Source: Nocardioides sp. (GTDB lineage: Bacteria; Actinomycetota; Actinomycetes; Propionibacteriales; Nocardioidaceae). From it: a stretch of 61,551 nt of DNA. Below are positions 24,301 through 34,685 of this stretch, in pieces (the first letter of the stretch is position 1; each line of letters opens with the position of its first letter). The stretch covers positions 1 to 61,551 of the forward strand of contig NZ_SSXI01000013.1 of assembly GCF_004803405.1 (NCBI RefSeq), written 5' to 3'. The notes below the pieces were generated by a model that did not search any database, was not told the DNA's origin, and saw only the letters and a list, made by a program, of their open reading frames with translations. The position numbers and the translations under genes were made by a program.

Positions 24301-25308
24301 TCACTGGTAGAGCGTCAGCGTCTCCTGTGCAGCGGCTGTGAAAGATTCGGTGAACTCCCGGGGACCGACCACCGAGGCGTGGGGTGAGAGCCGCAGGAGG
24401 AGCCGGGTGAGCCAGCGCCGGTCGGCCACGACCAGGTCTACCTCGGCAGCGCCGTCCGCCAGGGGCCGCACCGCGCGCACCGGGTAGTACTCCGTCGCCC
24501 AGCGCGCCTGGGCGCCCAGCCGGAGGGTCACCAGCGTGCTGCCGTCGTCGCCCGCGGTCGTGAAGAGGCCGTCGCTGAGGTCGCGCGGGGGCCGCGGCTG
24601 GCTCGCGATCGGGCTGTCCAGCACGTCGGCACGCGTGATCCGGTCCAGCCGGAACAGGCGGTCGGCCGCGGCGAGGTGACACCAGGCGTCGAGGTAGGTG
24701 AAGACCCCGTGGACGACGACGCCACGCGGGTCCACCACGCGCTCGGAGAGCTCGTCCCGGGAGGGGACGAAGTAGGTCAGTCGCACCTGCCGGCGCGCGG
24801 CGGCGGCGTCGTTGAGCACGCGGGTCAGCCCGGCGACCCGGAGCAGCTCGGCGTCGCGCGGCGAGGGAGCCACGTCCACCTGGCCGGCACCCGCGGTCGC
24901 CGCAGCCGCCTCGAGCTTCGCGAGCACCCGGTCGACCAGCGCGACCGTCTCCCCGGTCGACGCCTCCCGCAGCGTGCGGAGCGCGACGATGATCGCGGAG
25001 GCCTCTGTCGGGCTCAGCCGCAGCGGACGGGCCAGGTAGTCGGCGTTCTCCACCCGGATCACCCCGTCGCCGACCGGGCTCCCCTCCGCGCTCTCGATGG
25101 CGTCGAGGTCCACGTCGATCAGGTCGTCCGGCAGCCCACCCGGCAGACCGCACATGAAGAGCACCTTGAGGTCGCGCAGCACCTGCTCGGGAGTGGTGCC
25201 CAGCAGCTCGGCAGCCTCCTCCAGCCGCACGCCGTCGCGGTGGTGCAGGAACGGCACCAGGGTCAACAGCCGCGCGACCTGGTCGCGCGCGCCGGGCCCG
25301 GTGCTCAT
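24301..25308 (-). CDS. pafC: WYL-domain transcriptional regulator PafC
   Basis: A 335-aa regulator with an N-terminal winged-HTH (LLTLVPFLHHRDGVRLEEAA), a central WYL domain with its conserved tyrosine/arginine region (LTYFVPSRDELSERVVDPRG; TYLDAWCHLAAADRLFRLDR), and a C-terminal WCX extension. With PafB it forms the heterodimeric PafBC activator of the LexA/RecA-independent DNA-damage response in mycobacteria, which binds ssDNA through WYL. The ATG overlaps the pafB stop by 4 nt, so the pair is translationally coupled. Confidence 0.94.
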   Translation of the reverse strand: MSTGPGARDQVARLLTLVPFLHHRDGVRLEEAAELLGTTPEQVLRDLKVLFMCGLPGGLPDDLIDVDLDAIESAEGSPVGDGVIRVENADYLARPLRLSPTEASAIIVALRTLREASTGETVALVDRVLAKLEAAAATAGAGQVDVAPSPRDAELLRVAGLTRVLNDAAAARRQVRLTYFVPSRDELSERVVDPRGVVVHGVFTYLDAWCHLAAADRLFRLDRITRADVLDSPIASQPRPPRDLSDGLFTTAGDDGSTLVTLRLGAQARWATEYYPVRAVRPLADGAAEVDLVVADRRWLTRLLLRLSPHASVVGPREFTESFTAAAQETLTLYQ

Positions 25309-26264
25309 GCCAGCACCTGCTCGAGCCGGTCCACGATGCGCTTGCGCAGCGCCGCCGGCTCCAGGAGGACGACGTCAGGCCCGTGTGCGAGCACCTCGTC
25401 CTCGAGGCCGACCGATGGGCGGATCAGCTCGACGCGGTCCCAACCCGTGCGCGTGTCGGGTCCCGGCACTCCCGGCTCGACGCGCGTCGCACCCCGGCGG
25501 AGCGTGTGTCCGGTGCCCTGGCGGATCAGCAGCACGGCGTTCTCCGTGGACGTGGGCGGGGCCAGCCGGCGCGCGATCGCCCGGATGTCGGCGTCCGACG
25601 GCACGTCGTAGGCACCGGACGGGCCGATCCTGTGCACCTCCCCGACGACCCGCGACAGCCGGAAGACGCGCTCGTCCTGACGGTCGGTGTCGTAGCCGAC
25701 GACGTACCACCGACCGGAGTAGCGCACGACGCCCCACGGCTGGAGGTGGCGGGTGCGGGGGACGGAGCCGACGCGCTGGTAGTCGAACTGGATCGCGTTG
25801 CGCTCACACACCGCCAGCCAGCAGGTCTCGAAGGCCGGCTCGTCGGCAGTGAGCAGCGGCTGCGCGATCTCCAGCGCCTCCAGATCGACGTCGATGCCCG
25901 CGGCCGTCAGCTTTCGCACGGCATCGGAGGTCGCCTGCGCCATCGTCGCGTGCTGCCAGACTCGCGAGGCGAGGCCGACGACGGCAGCCTCCTCGGGCGT
26001 GAGCTCGATGTCGGGCAGGGCGAACTGGTCGACCGGCACCCGGTAGCCCACCTCGTCGTCGAAGAAGGGGTCCACCGAGGCGACCTCGACCGGCACACCC
26101 AGGCTGCGCAGCTCGTCCTTGTCCCGCTCGAACATCTTCTCGAACGCGTCGGGGCGCGAGTCGGGGTAAAGGAGCTGGCGGATACGGTCCTTGGCGATGG
26201 GGCGCCGCTGCACCAGGAGCATGATGAGCAGGTTGAGAAGCCGCTCGCTCTTCGGTACCGGCAT
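25305..26264 (-). CDS. pafB: WYL-domain transcriptional regulator PafB
   Basis: A 319-aa protein beginning MPVPKSERLLNLLIMLL, a conserved PafB start, with a winged HTH over about residues 1-70 (PIAKDRIRQLLYPDSRPDAF) and a WYL domain around 140-215 (IQFDYQRVGSVPRTRHLQPW; SGRWYVVGYDTDRQDERVFR). It is the partner of PafC. The two likely respond to DNA damage in this organism as well, inferred from the mycobacterial pair. It lies downstream of the FKBP lipoprotein gene in the pafA-FKBP-pafBC-tatAC order. Confidence 0.94.
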   Translation of the reverse strand: MPVPKSERLLNLLIMLLVQRRPIAKDRIRQLLYPDSRPDAFEKMFERDKDELRSLGVPVEVASVDPFFDDEVGYRVPVDQFALPDIELTPEEAAVVGLASRVWQHATMAQATSDAVRKLTAAGIDVDLEALEIAQPLLTADEPAFETCWLAVCERNAIQFDYQRVGSVPRTRHLQPWGVVRYSGRWYVVGYDTDRQDERVFRLSRVVGEVHRIGPSGAYDVPSDADIRAIARRLAPPTSTENAVLLIRQGTGHTLRRGATRVEPGVPGPDTRTGWDRVELIRPSVGLEDEVLAHGPDVVLLEPAALRKRIVDRLEQVLA

Positions 26265-26291
26265 GAGGATCGATCCTGCCCGCGACGGGCG

Positions 26292-27374
26292 CTAGTCGGA
26301 GGGTGAAGGAGATGCGGTGTCGCTCGGCGTCTCGGCCGGCGTCTCGGTCGCGGCGGGGGTCGGCTCGGGAGTCGGCTCCGGGTCGGCCGCGTCGAGGATG
26401 TCCACCACGAAGTACAGCGTCGACTTCGCCGGAATGTCCCCCTGCGCCTTGTTGCCGTAGCCGAGCTTCGGCGGGATCTGGAGGATCACCCGGCTGCCGA
26501 CGGGCAGGCCGACCAGGCCCTGCGACCAGCCCTTGACGACGGAGGCCGCCTGCCCGCCCACCACGGCCTCGAGGCCGCGGCCGGTGCTGTAGCTCTCGTC
26601 GAAGGGCTTCTTGCCCTTCCACACCTGTCCCAGGTAGCTGGCGAGGATGGTCTGGCCGGAGCGGACGACCGGGCCGTCGCCCTTGACCAGGGTCGCGACC
26701 TGCAGAGTGCCGCTAGGGGTGGCGGCGCCGGCGAAGTCGAGCCCGGTCGGCACGCCGTCCTTCTCGACGATGGCCGGTGCCCAGCCCGGAGCCTTCTGTG
26801 CGGTGCCGGCAGGCTGGGCGAGCGCGGTGAGGTCGGCGACGAACAGCAACCCGTCCTCGTTGCCGATGTCGAGACTTGCGAGCAGGGTCGCTGCCTGGGT
26901 CGCCAGGTAGTCCCCGAACACCACGTCGCTGCCGGCGGTGACCGCGATCCTGCTGCCCAGGGTCTGACCGGGCTTGATCTGGCCGGCGAAGCCGGTCGCG
27001 AGCAGGTCCGTCACGCTCTGCGGCTCCTTCTCGGTGCCGACCGTGACCAGGACGCTCAGACCGGTGGCGTCGTAGCTGCTGAAGTGCTCCTCGTGGGTCC
27101 AGCCGTTGGCGACGGTGAAGTCCACGCGGACGACGTCGCCCTCCTTCAGTGCCGCGCCGTCGCCCTTCTCGACCACGGTGGACTCGGCCTTCTCCGGCTT
27201 GAGGCGGCCCTTCCAGTCCAGGTTCGGCGTCGTGCCGGGCTCGCCGGACACGGTGACGGCGTCCAGGCCCTCCAGCATGTCGTCGTCACCGCCTCCGCAC
27301 GCGGCCAACGCGAGGCTTGTCGGCAGCAGGGTGGCGATCAGGAGGGTGGCGGGGCGGCGCAGGTGGTCGAGCAC
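26292..27374 (-). CDS. FKBP-type peptidyl-prolyl isomerase, lipoprotein
   Basis: A 360-aa secreted lipoprotein. A signal peptide ends in the lipobox LALAAC (Cys at about 25), followed by a GGGDDD tether. Two FKBP-like domains follow, about 60-170 (degenerate) and about 215-320. The second has the classic VGLPVGSRVILQIPPKLGYG element. A Pro/Thr/Glu tail ends the protein. It probably assists folding at the outer face of the membrane. GTG 27374 is chosen because a TAAGGT hexamer ends exactly 6 nt upstream; a TTG at 27380 is the alternative. Five 11-bp repeats lie just upstream. Confidence 0.92.
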   Translation of the reverse strand: MLDHLRRPATLLIATLLPTSLALAACGGGDDDMLEGLDAVTVSGEPGTTPNLDWKGRLKPEKAESTVVEKGDGAALKEGDVVRVDFTVANGWTHEEHFSSYDATGLSVLVTVGTEKEPQSVTDLLATGFAGQIKPGQTLGSRIAVTAGSDVVFGDYLATQAATLLASLDIGNEDGLLFVADLTALAQPAGTAQKAPGWAPAIVEKDGVPTGLDFAGAATPSGTLQVATLVKGDGPVVRSGQTILASYLGQVWKGKKPFDESYSTGRGLEAVVGGQAASVVKGWSQGLVGLPVGSRVILQIPPKLGYGNKAQGDIPAKSTLYFVVDILDAADPEPTPEPTPAATETPAETPSDTASPSPSD

Positions 27375-27390
27375 GCGCAAACCTTACCGA

Positions 27391-27445
27391 CCGCGTCTGA
27401 GCCGCGTCTGAGTCGGGGCTGAGCCCGGTCTGAGCCCGGTCTGAA
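27391..27445. repeat. Five tandem 11-bp repeats in the FKBP promoter region
   Basis: Consecutive units on the plus strand are CCGCGTCTGAG twice, TCGGGGCTGAG, CCCGGTCTGAG and CCCGGTCTGAA, exactly 11 bp each. The array starts 4 bp beyond the TAAGGT -10-like hexamer of the FKBP gene and covers its -35 region, so the units lie on one face of the helix. It separates this gene from the pafA stop. Confidence 0.85.
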
Positions 27446-27463
27446 CCGCAGCGGGCCCCGGGG

Positions 27464-28825
27464 TCACATGCCGTCGATGAGGCGCTGCACGCGCTCGTCG
27501 TACGCCCGGAAGGGGTCCTTGCACAGGACGGTGCGCTGCGCCTGGTCGTTCAGCTTCAGGTGCACCCAGTCGACGGTGAAGTCGCGTCGTCGCTCCTGGG
27601 CCTTGCGGATGAACTCCCCGCGGAGGCGGGCTCGGGTGTTCTGCGGGGGGACCGACTTGGCCTCGAAGATGCGGAGGTCGGTGGTCACCCGGGCGACCGC
27701 ACCCCGCTTCTCCAGCAGGTAGTAGAGGCCTCGGCCGCGGTGGATGTCGTGGTAGGCGAGGTCGAGCTGCGCGATCCGCGGGTGACTCAGCGGTAGTCCG
27801 TGCTTGGCGCGGTAGCGGTCGATCAGCTTCCACTTGATCACCCAGTCGATCTCGCGGTCGACCAGGCCGAGGTCGTCGGACTCGACCGCCTTGAGGCCGC
27901 GCTCCCACAGGTCGAGCGCACGCTCGATGGTCGGCGTGCTGATGCCGCGGCGGTCCACGAAGTCGCGGGCCTTGCTGAGGTACTCGGCCTGGATCTCCAG
28001 GGCGCTGGCCTCGCGGCCGTTCGCGAGCCGGACCTTGCGGCGCCCGGTGACGTCGTGGGAGATCTCGCGGATCGCGCGGATCGGGTTCTCCATCGTGAGG
28101 TCGCGCATCACCACGCCCTCCTCGATCATCCGGAGGACCAGGTCGCACGAGGCGACCTTCAGCATCGTGGTCGTCTCGCTCATGTTGGAGTCGCCCACGA
28201 TCACATGGAGCCGGCGGTACTTCTCGGCGTCGGCGTGCGGCTCGTCCCGGGTGTTGATGATCGGGCGACTACGGGTGGTCGCGCTGGAGACGCCCTCCCA
28301 GATGTGCTCGGCGCGCTGGCTGACGGAGTACGACGTGCCCCGAGGTGTCTGCGTGATCTTGCCGGCGCCGACCACGATCTGGCGGGTCACCAGGAACGGG
28401 ATCAACACGTCGGCGAGCCGGCTGAACTCGCCGGCCCTGCTCACCAGGTAGTTCTCGTGACAGCCGTAGGAGTTGCCGGCGGAGTCGGTGTTGTTCTTGA
28501 ACAGGTAGATCTCGCCGGCGATGCCCTCGTCGTGCAGCCGTTGCTCGGCGTCGAGGAGGAGTCCCTCGAGGACCCGCTCCCCCGCCTTGTCGTGCGTCAC
28601 CAGGTCGACGACGTCGTCGCACTCGGGTGTGGCGTACTCCGGGTGGCTGCCCACGTCGAGGTAGAGCCGGGCGCCGTTGCGGAGGAAGACGTTGCTCGAC
28701 CGACCCCAGCTGACCACCTTGCGGAACAGGTAGCGCGCCACCTCGTCCGGGCTGAGCCGCCGCTGGCCCCGGAACGTGCACGTGACGCCGTACTCGTTCT
28801 CGATGCCGAAGATCCGACGGTCCAT
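27464..28825 (-). CDS. pafA: Pup-protein ligase PafA
   Basis: A 453-aa glutamine-synthetase-like ligase that joins the C-terminal Glu of Pup to substrate lysines. Key elements are the N-terminal [11 protein letters not shown] (nucleotide-binding Glu) and [18 protein letters not shown], in which D57 is the conserved catalytic Asp (D64 in M. tuberculosis). NTRDEPHAD and the C-terminal domain from about 400 are also present. It lacks the roughly 40-residue Dop loop, which separates it from Dop at 32245-33753. The ATG at 28825 has a TAGTGT hexamer ending 6 nt upstream. Gene order with FKBP and pafBC is conserved. Confidence 0.97.
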   Translation of the reverse strand: MDRRIFGIENEYGVTCTFRGQRRLSPDEVARYLFRKVVSWGRSSNVFLRNGARLYLDVGSHPEYATPECDDVVDLVTHDKAGERVLEGLLLDAEQRLHDEGIAGEIYLFKNNTDSAGNSYGCHENYLVSRAGEFSRLADVLIPFLVTRQIVVGAGKITQTPRGTSYSVSQRAEHIWEGVSSATTRSRPIINTRDEPHADAEKYRRLHVIVGDSNMSETTTMLKVASCDLVLRMIEEGVVMRDLTMENPIRAIREISHDVTGRRKVRLANGREASALEIQAEYLSKARDFVDRRGISTPTIERALDLWERGLKAVESDDLGLVDREIDWVIKWKLIDRYRAKHGLPLSHPRIAQLDLAYHDIHRGRGLYYLLEKRGAVARVTTDLRIFEAKSVPPQNTRARLRGEFIRKAQERRRDFTVDWVHLKLNDQAQRTVLCKDPFRAYDERVQRLIDGM

Positions 28826-28869
28826 GCCTGCACACTACTGTCCGGAGCCGCATGGGGTACCGGACTGCC

Positions 28870-30294
28870 ATGGCCGCACCCGAATCATTTTCCCTCCGCC
28901 CCGTCGACAGCGAGCCGGTGTGGTTCGCCCGACCCCGACCGGACCCGAGACCACCGCTGACCAGCCCGGCGTCGTACGACGTCGTGGTGGTCGGTGGCGG
29001 CCTGACCGGGCTGCTCACCGCGCTGCTCGTGGCGCGCGCCGGGCGGTCGGTCGCCGTGCTCGAGGCCCGCAGGATCGGCGACGGCACGTCGGGCCACACC
29101 ACCGGCAAGGTGAGCCTGCTGCAGGGCACCAAACTCAGCCGCGTGCTGCAGTCGAATCCGCCGTCGGTCGCGCGTCTCTACGTGGAGGCCGGCCGGGAGG
29201 GCCAGGCGTGGCTCCGGCACTACTGCGAGCACCGCGGTGTCACCGCGGAGGAGCGCCACGCGACCACCTACGCAACAACGCGGCCGGGCATGGTGCGCGC
29301 TCGTGCGGAGCTCGCGGCCGGGAAGGTGGCCGGGCTCGACGTGGCGTGGACCGACCACACCGAGCTGCCGTACGACGTGCTCGGGGCGGTGCGCCTGGAC
29401 GGCCAGTTCCAGGTGCACGCGATGGAGCTGCTGGCCGCCCTGCTGGCCGATGTCGAGGCGGAGGGCGGCACCGTGTTCGAGGAGTCCCGCGTGGTCGACG
29501 TGGACCGGGGTGCCAGCCGGGTCACGGTGCGCACCGACCGCGCGACCGTCGACGCCGATGCCGTGGTGCTCGCGACCAACCAGCCGATCATGGACCGAGG
29601 CGCCTTCTTCGCGCGGCTCAAGCCGCAACGCTCGTACGCGGCGGCGATCAGCTCGACCTGGCTGCCGCGCGGGATGCACCTGTCCTCGGACCGCCAGGTC
29701 CGGTCGCTCCGGTCGGTGCGCGCGACCGACGGCGAGGAGCTCCTGATGATCGGCGGGTCCGGCCACGTGACCGGGCGGAGCTCGCCGTCGAAGCGGCTCG
29801 ACGAGCTGCTGACCTGGGCGCAGGAGACGTTCCCCGGCGGCGAGCTGCGTCACGTGTGGTCCGCCCAGGACCAGTCCCCCGTCACCGGGCTGCCCTACGT
29901 CGGCCCGCTGCTCCCCGGAGACCACCGGGTCCAGGTGGCCACCGGCTTCGACAAGTGGGGATTCAGCACCGCGCCCGCCGCTGCCCTGCTCCTCGCTGCG
30001 GACCTCCTCGACGGGAGGCCGCCGGCGTGGGGGCGGTCGATGCGGAGCTGGACTCCGCGCGAGGCGCTCGCAGGAGGACGGGCGGCGCTGTTCAACGCCG
30101 AGGTCGGCTGTCACCTGGCGTACGGCTATGCGAGCAAGCCGTTCCGCAAGGACGACGCACCGACCTGCACCCACCTCGGTGGCGTCCTGTCGTGGAACCC
30201 CACCGAACAGTCCTGGGACTGCCCACTGCACGGGTCGAGGTTCGCGCCGGACGGCGAGGTCCTCGAGGGTCCGGCGACGAAGCGGCTGTCCTGA
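28870..30294 (+). CDS. FAD-dependent oxidoreductase with C-terminal Rieske [2Fe-2S] domain
   Basis: A 474-aa protein. The FAD-binding Rossmann motif [21 protein letters not shown] is near 36-56, followed by a DAO-type oxidoreductase fold ([37 protein letters not shown], and [10 protein letters not shown]). The C-terminal 60 residues are a Rieske domain with CTHLGG and CPLHGS ligands. This is the YhfW-like architecture; the substrate is unknown. The ATG at 28870 (MAAPESF) is chosen; an in-frame ATG 18 nt upstream is possible. It is divergent from pafA and separates it from prcA, a position with no counterpart in the standard Pup locus. Confidence 0.92.
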   Translation: MAAPESFSLRPVDSEPVWFARPRPDPRPPLTSPASYDVVVVGGGLTGLLTALLVARAGRSVAVLEARRIGDGTSGHTTGKVSLLQGTKLSRVLQSNPPSVARLYVEAGREGQAWLRHYCEHRGVTAEERHATTYATTRPGMVRARAELAAGKVAGLDVAWTDHTELPYDVLGAVRLDGQFQVHAMELLAALLADVEAEGGTVFEESRVVDVDRGASRVTVRTDRATVDADAVVLATNQPIMDRGAFFARLKPQRSYAAAISSTWLPRGMHLSSDRQVRSLRSVRATDGEELLMIGGSGHVTGRSSPSKRLDELLTWAQETFPGGELRHVWSAQDQSPVTGLPYVGPLLPGDHRVQVATGFDKWGFSTAPAAALLLAADLLDGRPPAWGRSMRSWTPREALAGGRAALFNAEVGCHLAYGYASKPFRKDDAPTCTHLGGVLSWNPTEQSWDCPLHGSRFAPDGEVLEGPATKRLS

Positions 30295-30300
30295 TCCCGT

Positions 30301-31164
30301 CTACAGCGGCGGTGCGACGGGCGGCTCGCCCTCGTCCTCACCGGAGTCCGGCGGCGTGACCTGCTCGCGCCTGCCCGGCTGCGCCTGACCCGGCGCGTCG
30401 GGTGAGGCCGAGCTCTCGGCGGGAGCCTCGTCCGGAGCGTGCTCCGCGGGACCCCGGTCGCCCAGCATCTGCTCGAGCCTGGTCGGCAGGATCCGGCGGA
30501 ACTTCCGAGGCTGCACCCTGGTCCGGTCGAGCACCGCGACCTCGAGGTCCTCGACGGGGATCACCCGGTCCTCGGTCTGGCCGCGTTCGTTCGACGAGTG
30601 TCCGAGGGCGGCCACCGCGACCCGGAGCGCCTCGTCGAGGGGCGCGCCGGCGGTGTAGTGCTCCTTGAGGTAGGACGCCACCGTGTCGGCGTCGCCGCCC
30701 ATCACGGCGTAGCCGTGCTCGTCGGCGACCCGGCCCTCGTAGGTGAGGCGGTAGATCTGGTCCTCCTCGGGGCGGTCCCCGACCTCGGCGACGAAGATCT
30801 CGACCTCGTAGGGCTTCTCCCCTCCGGCGGAGAAGATCGTGCCGAGGGTCTGGGCGTAGGCGTTGGCCAGCCCCCGGCCGGTGACGTCGCGCCGGTCGTA
30901 GGCGTAGCCGCGCATGTCGGCCAGCCGCACGCCGGCGATCCGGAGGTTCTCGAACTCGTTGTAGCGGCCGACCGCGGCGAACGCGAGCCGGTCGTAGAGC
31001 TCGGAGACCTTGTGCAGCGCCTGGGAGGGGTTCTCCGTCACGAGTAGTACCCCGTCGGCGAACTGCACCGCAGCGAGCGAGCGGCCACGGGCGATGCCCT
31101 TGCGAGCGAAGTCCGCCCGGTCCTTCATCAGCTGCTCGGGCGAGACGTAGAACGGCATGCTCAT
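30301..31164 (-). CDS. prcA: 20S proteasome subunit alpha
   Basis: A 287-aa alpha subunit. The N-terminus [20 protein letters not shown] is the H0 helix that forms the gate, followed by the conserved [16 protein letters not shown] and [11 protein letters not shown] segments. After about residue 235 there is an acidic Pro/Glu-rich tail typical of actinobacterial PrcA. It has no catalytic Thr, as expected. ATG 31164 overlaps the prcB stop (ATGA). It forms the outer rings of the core particle that docks to Arc. Confidence 0.96.
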   Translation of the reverse strand: MSMPFYVSPEQLMKDRADFARKGIARGRSLAAVQFADGVLLVTENPSQALHKVSELYDRLAFAAVGRYNEFENLRIAGVRLADMRGYAYDRRDVTGRGLANAYAQTLGTIFSAGGEKPYEVEIFVAEVGDRPEEDQIYRLTYEGRVADEHGYAVMGGDADTVASYLKEHYTAGAPLDEALRVAVAALGHSSNERGQTEDRVIPVEDLEVAVLDRTRVQPRKFRRILPTRLEQMLGDRGPAEHAPDEAPAESSASPDAPGQAQPGRREQVTPPDSGEDEGEPPVAPPL

Positions 31165-32024
31165 GCGCGGAGGTCCTCTCCTGTGTTCTCGCCGCCGGGC
31201 AGCTCGGCCACCGGTCCGTCGGGTCGCAGCATCCGGGCGCCGACGACCTGGTTGGCCAGCTCGCCGATCCGGAGCTCGTCGAGCCGGACCGCGCCGTCGT
31301 CGGTCACCACCCAGACCACCGGGAAGATCCGGCGCGTCAGGTCCGGCCCGCCGGTCGCCGAGTCGTCGTCCGCGGCGTCGTACAGGGCCTGGAGGCACAC
31401 CCGGACGGCGTCGTCCTGGGAGAGGTCCTCGCGGTAGAGCTTCTTCAGCGCGCCCCTGGCGAACAGCGAGCCGGAGCCGACGGTGAAGAAGGCAGCCTCC
31501 TCGTGCCGCCCGCCCGTGACGTCGTACCCGAAGATCCGACCGATCCCGCGCTCGAGGTCGTAACCCGCGAACATCGGGACCACTGCGAGACCCTGCATCG
31601 CCATGCCGAGGTTCGCGCGGATCAGCGCGGAGAGGCGGTTGGCCTTGCCGTCGAGGGACAGGATGCTGCCCTCGATCTTCTCGTAGTGCTCGAGCTCGAC
31701 CTGGAAGAGCCGCACCATCTCGACGGCGAGGCCGGCGGTGCCGGCGATGCCGACCACGGAGTACTCATCGGCCGGGAAGACCTTCTCGATGTCGCGCTGG
31801 GCGATCACGTTGCCCATCGTGGCGCGGCGGTCGCCGGCCATGACGAGGCCACCGGGGAAGGTCGCCGCCACGATCGTCGTGCCGTGCGGCGCGAGCTCGG
31901 CGGCGCTGCCGGCGGGCAGCGAACGGCGCGCGGGAAGCAGGTCGGGGGCGTTCTCGGCGATGAAGTCGCTGAAGGACGAGGTGCCCGGGCGCAGGAATGC
32001 GCCCGGGATGCGTGCGTCGTTCAC
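31161..32024 (-). CDS. prcB: 20S proteasome subunit beta
   Basis: A 287-aa beta subunit. A propeptide of 48 residues ends at the processing site HG|TTIVA, making Thr49 the catalytic nucleophile; Asp and Lys of the active site are in [15 protein letters not shown]. The remaining sequence ([35 protein letters not shown]) is a typical proteasome fold. The start is GTG at 32024, 5 nt after the pup stop. With PrcA it builds the degradation chamber. Confidence 0.97.
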   Translation of the reverse strand: MNDARIPGAFLRPGTSSFSDFIAENAPDLLPARRSLPAGSAAELAPHGTTIVAATFPGGLVMAGDRRATMGNVIAQRDIEKVFPADEYSVVGIAGTAGLAVEMVRLFQVELEHYEKIEGSILSLDGKANRLSALIRANLGMAMQGLAVVPMFAGYDLERGIGRIFGYDVTGGRHEEAAFFTVGSGSLFARGALKKLYREDLSQDDAVRVCLQALYDAADDDSATGGPDLTRRIFPVVWVVTDDGAVRLDELRIGELANQVVGARMLRPDGPVAELPGGENTGEDLRA

Positions 32025-32029
32025 AGGGG

Positions 32030-32227
32030 CTACTCCCCGCCCTTCTGGATGAACGACTTCACGAAGTCCTCGGCGTTGGACTCGAGGACGTCGTCGATCT
32101 CGTCGAGGATCGCGTCGACGTCGTCGTCCATCGCCTCCTTGCGCTCGGCGACGTCGGACTCGGGGGCGACCTCGGTCGACTCCTCGGCCTCACCCGACTT
32201 GCGCGGTTGCTTCTGCTCCTGGGCCAT
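32030..32227 (-). CDS. pup: Prokaryotic ubiquitin-like protein Pup
   Basis: A 65-aa, largely disordered protein ([12 protein letters not shown] ... [18 protein letters not shown]). The coiled-coil helix region at about 30-55 ([18 protein letters not shown]) binds the Arc/Mpa coiled coils. The C-terminus is Gly-Gly-Glu rather than Gly-Gly-Gln, so Pup is made ready for ligation and needs no deamidation by Dop. TAGGCT ends 6 nt upstream of the ATG, suggesting a leaderless transcript. It lies 17 nt downstream of dop. Confidence 0.98.
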   Translation of the reverse strand: MAQEQKQPRKSGEAEESTEVAPESDVAERKEAMDDDVDAILDEIDDVLESNAEDFVKSFIQKGGE

Positions 32228-32244
32228 GCCTAGAGCCTAGCCAC

Positions 32245-33753
32245 TCAGCGGCTGAGTGCGCGGACCAACGCCTCTGCGGTCTCGCAGCTGTCGATCAGCC
32301 GCCCCACGTGAGCCTTGCTCCCGCGCAGCGGATCGATGGTCGGAACCCGCTGGAGCGACTCACGGCCGGGCAGGTCGAAGATCACCGAGTCCCACGAGGC
32401 CGCGGCCACGTCGGGTGCGTACTTCTCGAGGCAGCGCCCGCGGAAGTAGGCCCGCGTCTCGTCCGGCGGGTTGGTCATCGCCGACTCGACCTCGGCGTCG
32501 GTGAGCAGGCGCTGGATCCGACCCGCCCGAGCCAGCCGGTGGTAGAGGCCCTTCTCGGGACGGATGTCGGAGTACTGGTAGTCGATCAGCTGGAGCTTGG
32601 CGTCGTCCCAGGCGAGGCCGTCCCGGGAGCGGTACTGCTCGAGCAGCTTGAGCTTGGCGACCCAGTCGAGCTGGTCGGCCAGTGACATCGGGTCCGACTC
32701 CAGGCGGTTGAGGACGTCCTCCCAGCGCGCGAGCACGTCCTTGGTCTGCGGGTCGGCGTCGGCGCCGTACCGGTCCTCGACGTACTTCTTCGCGAGGTCG
32801 AGGTACTCCAGCTGGAGCTGGATACCGGTGAGCTTGCGACCGTCCGCGAGGGTCACGGTCTGTCGGAGCGTCGGGTCGTGGGACACCGAGCGGAGCGCGG
32901 CCACGGGCGTGTCGACGGTCAGCTCGCGGTCGATGAACCGCTCCTCGATCATGGCCAGCACCAGCGACGTCGTCCCGAGCTTGAGGTAGGTGGAGATCTC
33001 GGCCAGGTTCGCGTCGCCGATGATGACGTGGAGTCGGCGGTACCTCTCGGGATCGGCATGCGGCTCGTCGCGGGTGTTGATGATCGGGCGCTTGAGCGTC
33101 GTCTCGAGGCCCACCTCGACCTCGAAGAAGTCCGCACGCTGGCTGAGCTGGAAACCCTGCTCGCGGCCGTCCTGCCCCTTGCCGACCCGCCCGGCGCCGC
33201 AGAACACCTGTCGGCTCACGAAGAAGGGCGTCAGGTGCCTGACGATGTCCGCGAACGGCGTGGACCGGCGCATCAGGTAGTTCTCGTGCGCGCCGTAGGA
33301 CGCGCCCTTGTTGTCGGTGTTGTTCTTGTAGAGCACGATCGACGGGCTGCCCGGGAGCTGGTGCGCGAGCCGTGCCGCGTCGAGCATCACCAGCTCCCCG
33401 GCCTTGTCCCAGCGGACGATGTCCAGCGGCGAGACCACCTCCGGCGTGGAGTACTCCGGGTGCGCGTGGTCGACGTAGAGCCGAGCGCCGTTGGTGAGGA
33501 TGACGTTGGCGAGCCCGAGGTCCTCGTCGGTGAGCTGGCTGGGGTCGGCGATCTGTCGCGACATGTCGAAGCCGCGCGCGTCGCGCAGCGGCGACTCCTC
33601 CTCGAAGTCCCACCGGGCGCGCCGAGCCCGCACCGTCGCGGAGGCGTACGCGTTCACGACCTGGGAGGAGGCCACCATCGGGTTCGCGGTGGACTGCCCC
33701 TGCACCGAGATCCCGTACTCGACCTCGGTGCCCATCACGCGGCGCACGCTCAT
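32245..33753 (-). CDS. dop: Depupylase Dop
   Basis: A 502-aa PafA paralogue. [14 protein letters not shown] carries the catalytic Glu residues, and [17 protein letters not shown] contains the conserved Asp (D94 by family numbering). It has the Dop-specific insertion near 40-80 ([20 protein letters not shown] ...). It cleaves the isopeptide bond between Pup and substrates. Since Pup here ends in Glu, a deamidase role is not required. ATG 33753 follows a TACGCT hexamer with 6-nt spacing; an upstream extension is not family-like. Confidence 0.97.
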   Translation of the reverse strand: MSVRRVMGTEVEYGISVQGQSTANPMVASSQVVNAYASATVRARRARWDFEEESPLRDARGFDMSRQIADPSQLTDEDLGLANVILTNGARLYVDHAHPEYSTPEVVSPLDIVRWDKAGELVMLDAARLAHQLPGSPSIVLYKNNTDNKGASYGAHENYLMRRSTPFADIVRHLTPFFVSRQVFCGAGRVGKGQDGREQGFQLSQRADFFEVEVGLETTLKRPIINTRDEPHADPERYRRLHVIIGDANLAEISTYLKLGTTSLVLAMIEERFIDRELTVDTPVAALRSVSHDPTLRQTVTLADGRKLTGIQLQLEYLDLAKKYVEDRYGADADPQTKDVLARWEDVLNRLESDPMSLADQLDWVAKLKLLEQYRSRDGLAWDDAKLQLIDYQYSDIRPEKGLYHRLARAGRIQRLLTDAEVESAMTNPPDETRAYFRGRCLEKYAPDVAAASWDSVIFDLPGRESLQRVPTIDPLRGSKAHVGRLIDSCETAEALVRALSR

Positions 33754-33832
33754 GCCCCCCAGCGTACGGCGTGCCGTTTCCGCGCTCGGGATGCCGCGAC
33801 CCCGGGCGGGTACTGGGCTCTCAGGAGGAGCC

Positions 33833-34669
33833 ATGGTCGCGCAGCAGGATCCGGCGTCGAAGGACTCCGCCGGGGAGGCGGCGCGGGAGGCGCGCGACCA
33901 CCCGGCGCTCGACTGGTCCGCCCGCGCCGGAATGCTGGCCTACGGCGTCGTCTACCTGCTGGTCGCCTGGCTCGCCGCGCAGCTCGCGCTCCGGGAGCCG
34001 GCTGGATCGGCCTCCAGCGAGGGCGCGCTCCAGGAGCTGGCGCAGAAGCCGCTGGGCTCGGTGGCGCTCTGGCTCGCCGCCGCCGGCCTGTCGGCGCTGA
34101 CCGTGTGGGAGGCGTGCCAGGCGGTCGGCGGCCACCGCGCCGAGGAGGGACTGCGTCGATGGGGCGCCCGCGCCGCGTCGGCCGGACGCGGTGGCGTCTT
34201 CGCGGTCCTCGTGGTCCTCGCCGTGCGTACCGCGGCCGGGGCGTCGTCGGGCGGCGGCGAGCAGACCATGACCGAGCGCGTGATGAGCCTTCCCTTCGGC
34301 CCAGCGCTCGTGATCATGGTCGGCATCGCCCTCGCCGCCCTCGGGGTGTTCAGCATCGTCCGCGGGCTCGGCGACCGCTGGCGCAAAGGTCTCGACGTCG
34401 AGGGACGCATTGGCAACGTGGGCACGGTGGTCGAGGTGCTGGCCCGCCTGGGGTACCCCAGTCGGGGTGTTGCCTTCCTGGCCATCGGCGGCCTCTTCGG
34501 ATGGGCCGGCCTGACCCATGACGCGGACAAGTCCGGCGGACTCGACCAGGCGATCGTGCGGCTGCGCGACGAGCCCTTCGGGCCGTGGATCCTCGTCGTC
34601 GTGGCTGTCGGTCTCGCCTGCTACGGCGCCTTCCACGTCGCGCGGGCCTGGTATCTGCGAGGCGCGTGA
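33833..34669 (+). CDS. DUF1206 membrane protein
   Basis: A 278-aa protein with three repeated two-helix DUF1206 units: about 26-75 ([21 protein letters not shown]), about 110-165, and about 195-270 ([20 protein letters not shown]). Each unit has the conserved R-x-G-Y/x-x-R/Y-G pattern near the membrane. The function of the family is unknown. The ATG is preceded by a strong AGGAGGAG site. It is divergent from dop and convergent with the unknown 219-aa gene. Confidence 0.88.
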   Translation: MVAQQDPASKDSAGEAAREARDHPALDWSARAGMLAYGVVYLLVAWLAAQLALREPAGSASSEGALQELAQKPLGSVALWLAAAGLSALTVWEACQAVGGHRAEEGLRRWGARAASAGRGGVFAVLVVLAVRTAAGASSGGGEQTMTERVMSLPFGPALVIMVGIALAALGVFSIVRGLGDRWRKGLDVEGRIGNVGTVVEVLARLGYPSRGVAFLAIGGLFGWAGLTHDADKSGGLDQAIVRLRDEPFGPWILVVVAVGLACYGAFHVARAWYLRGA

Positions 34670-34685
34670 TCCGTCGCTGTGGTGG

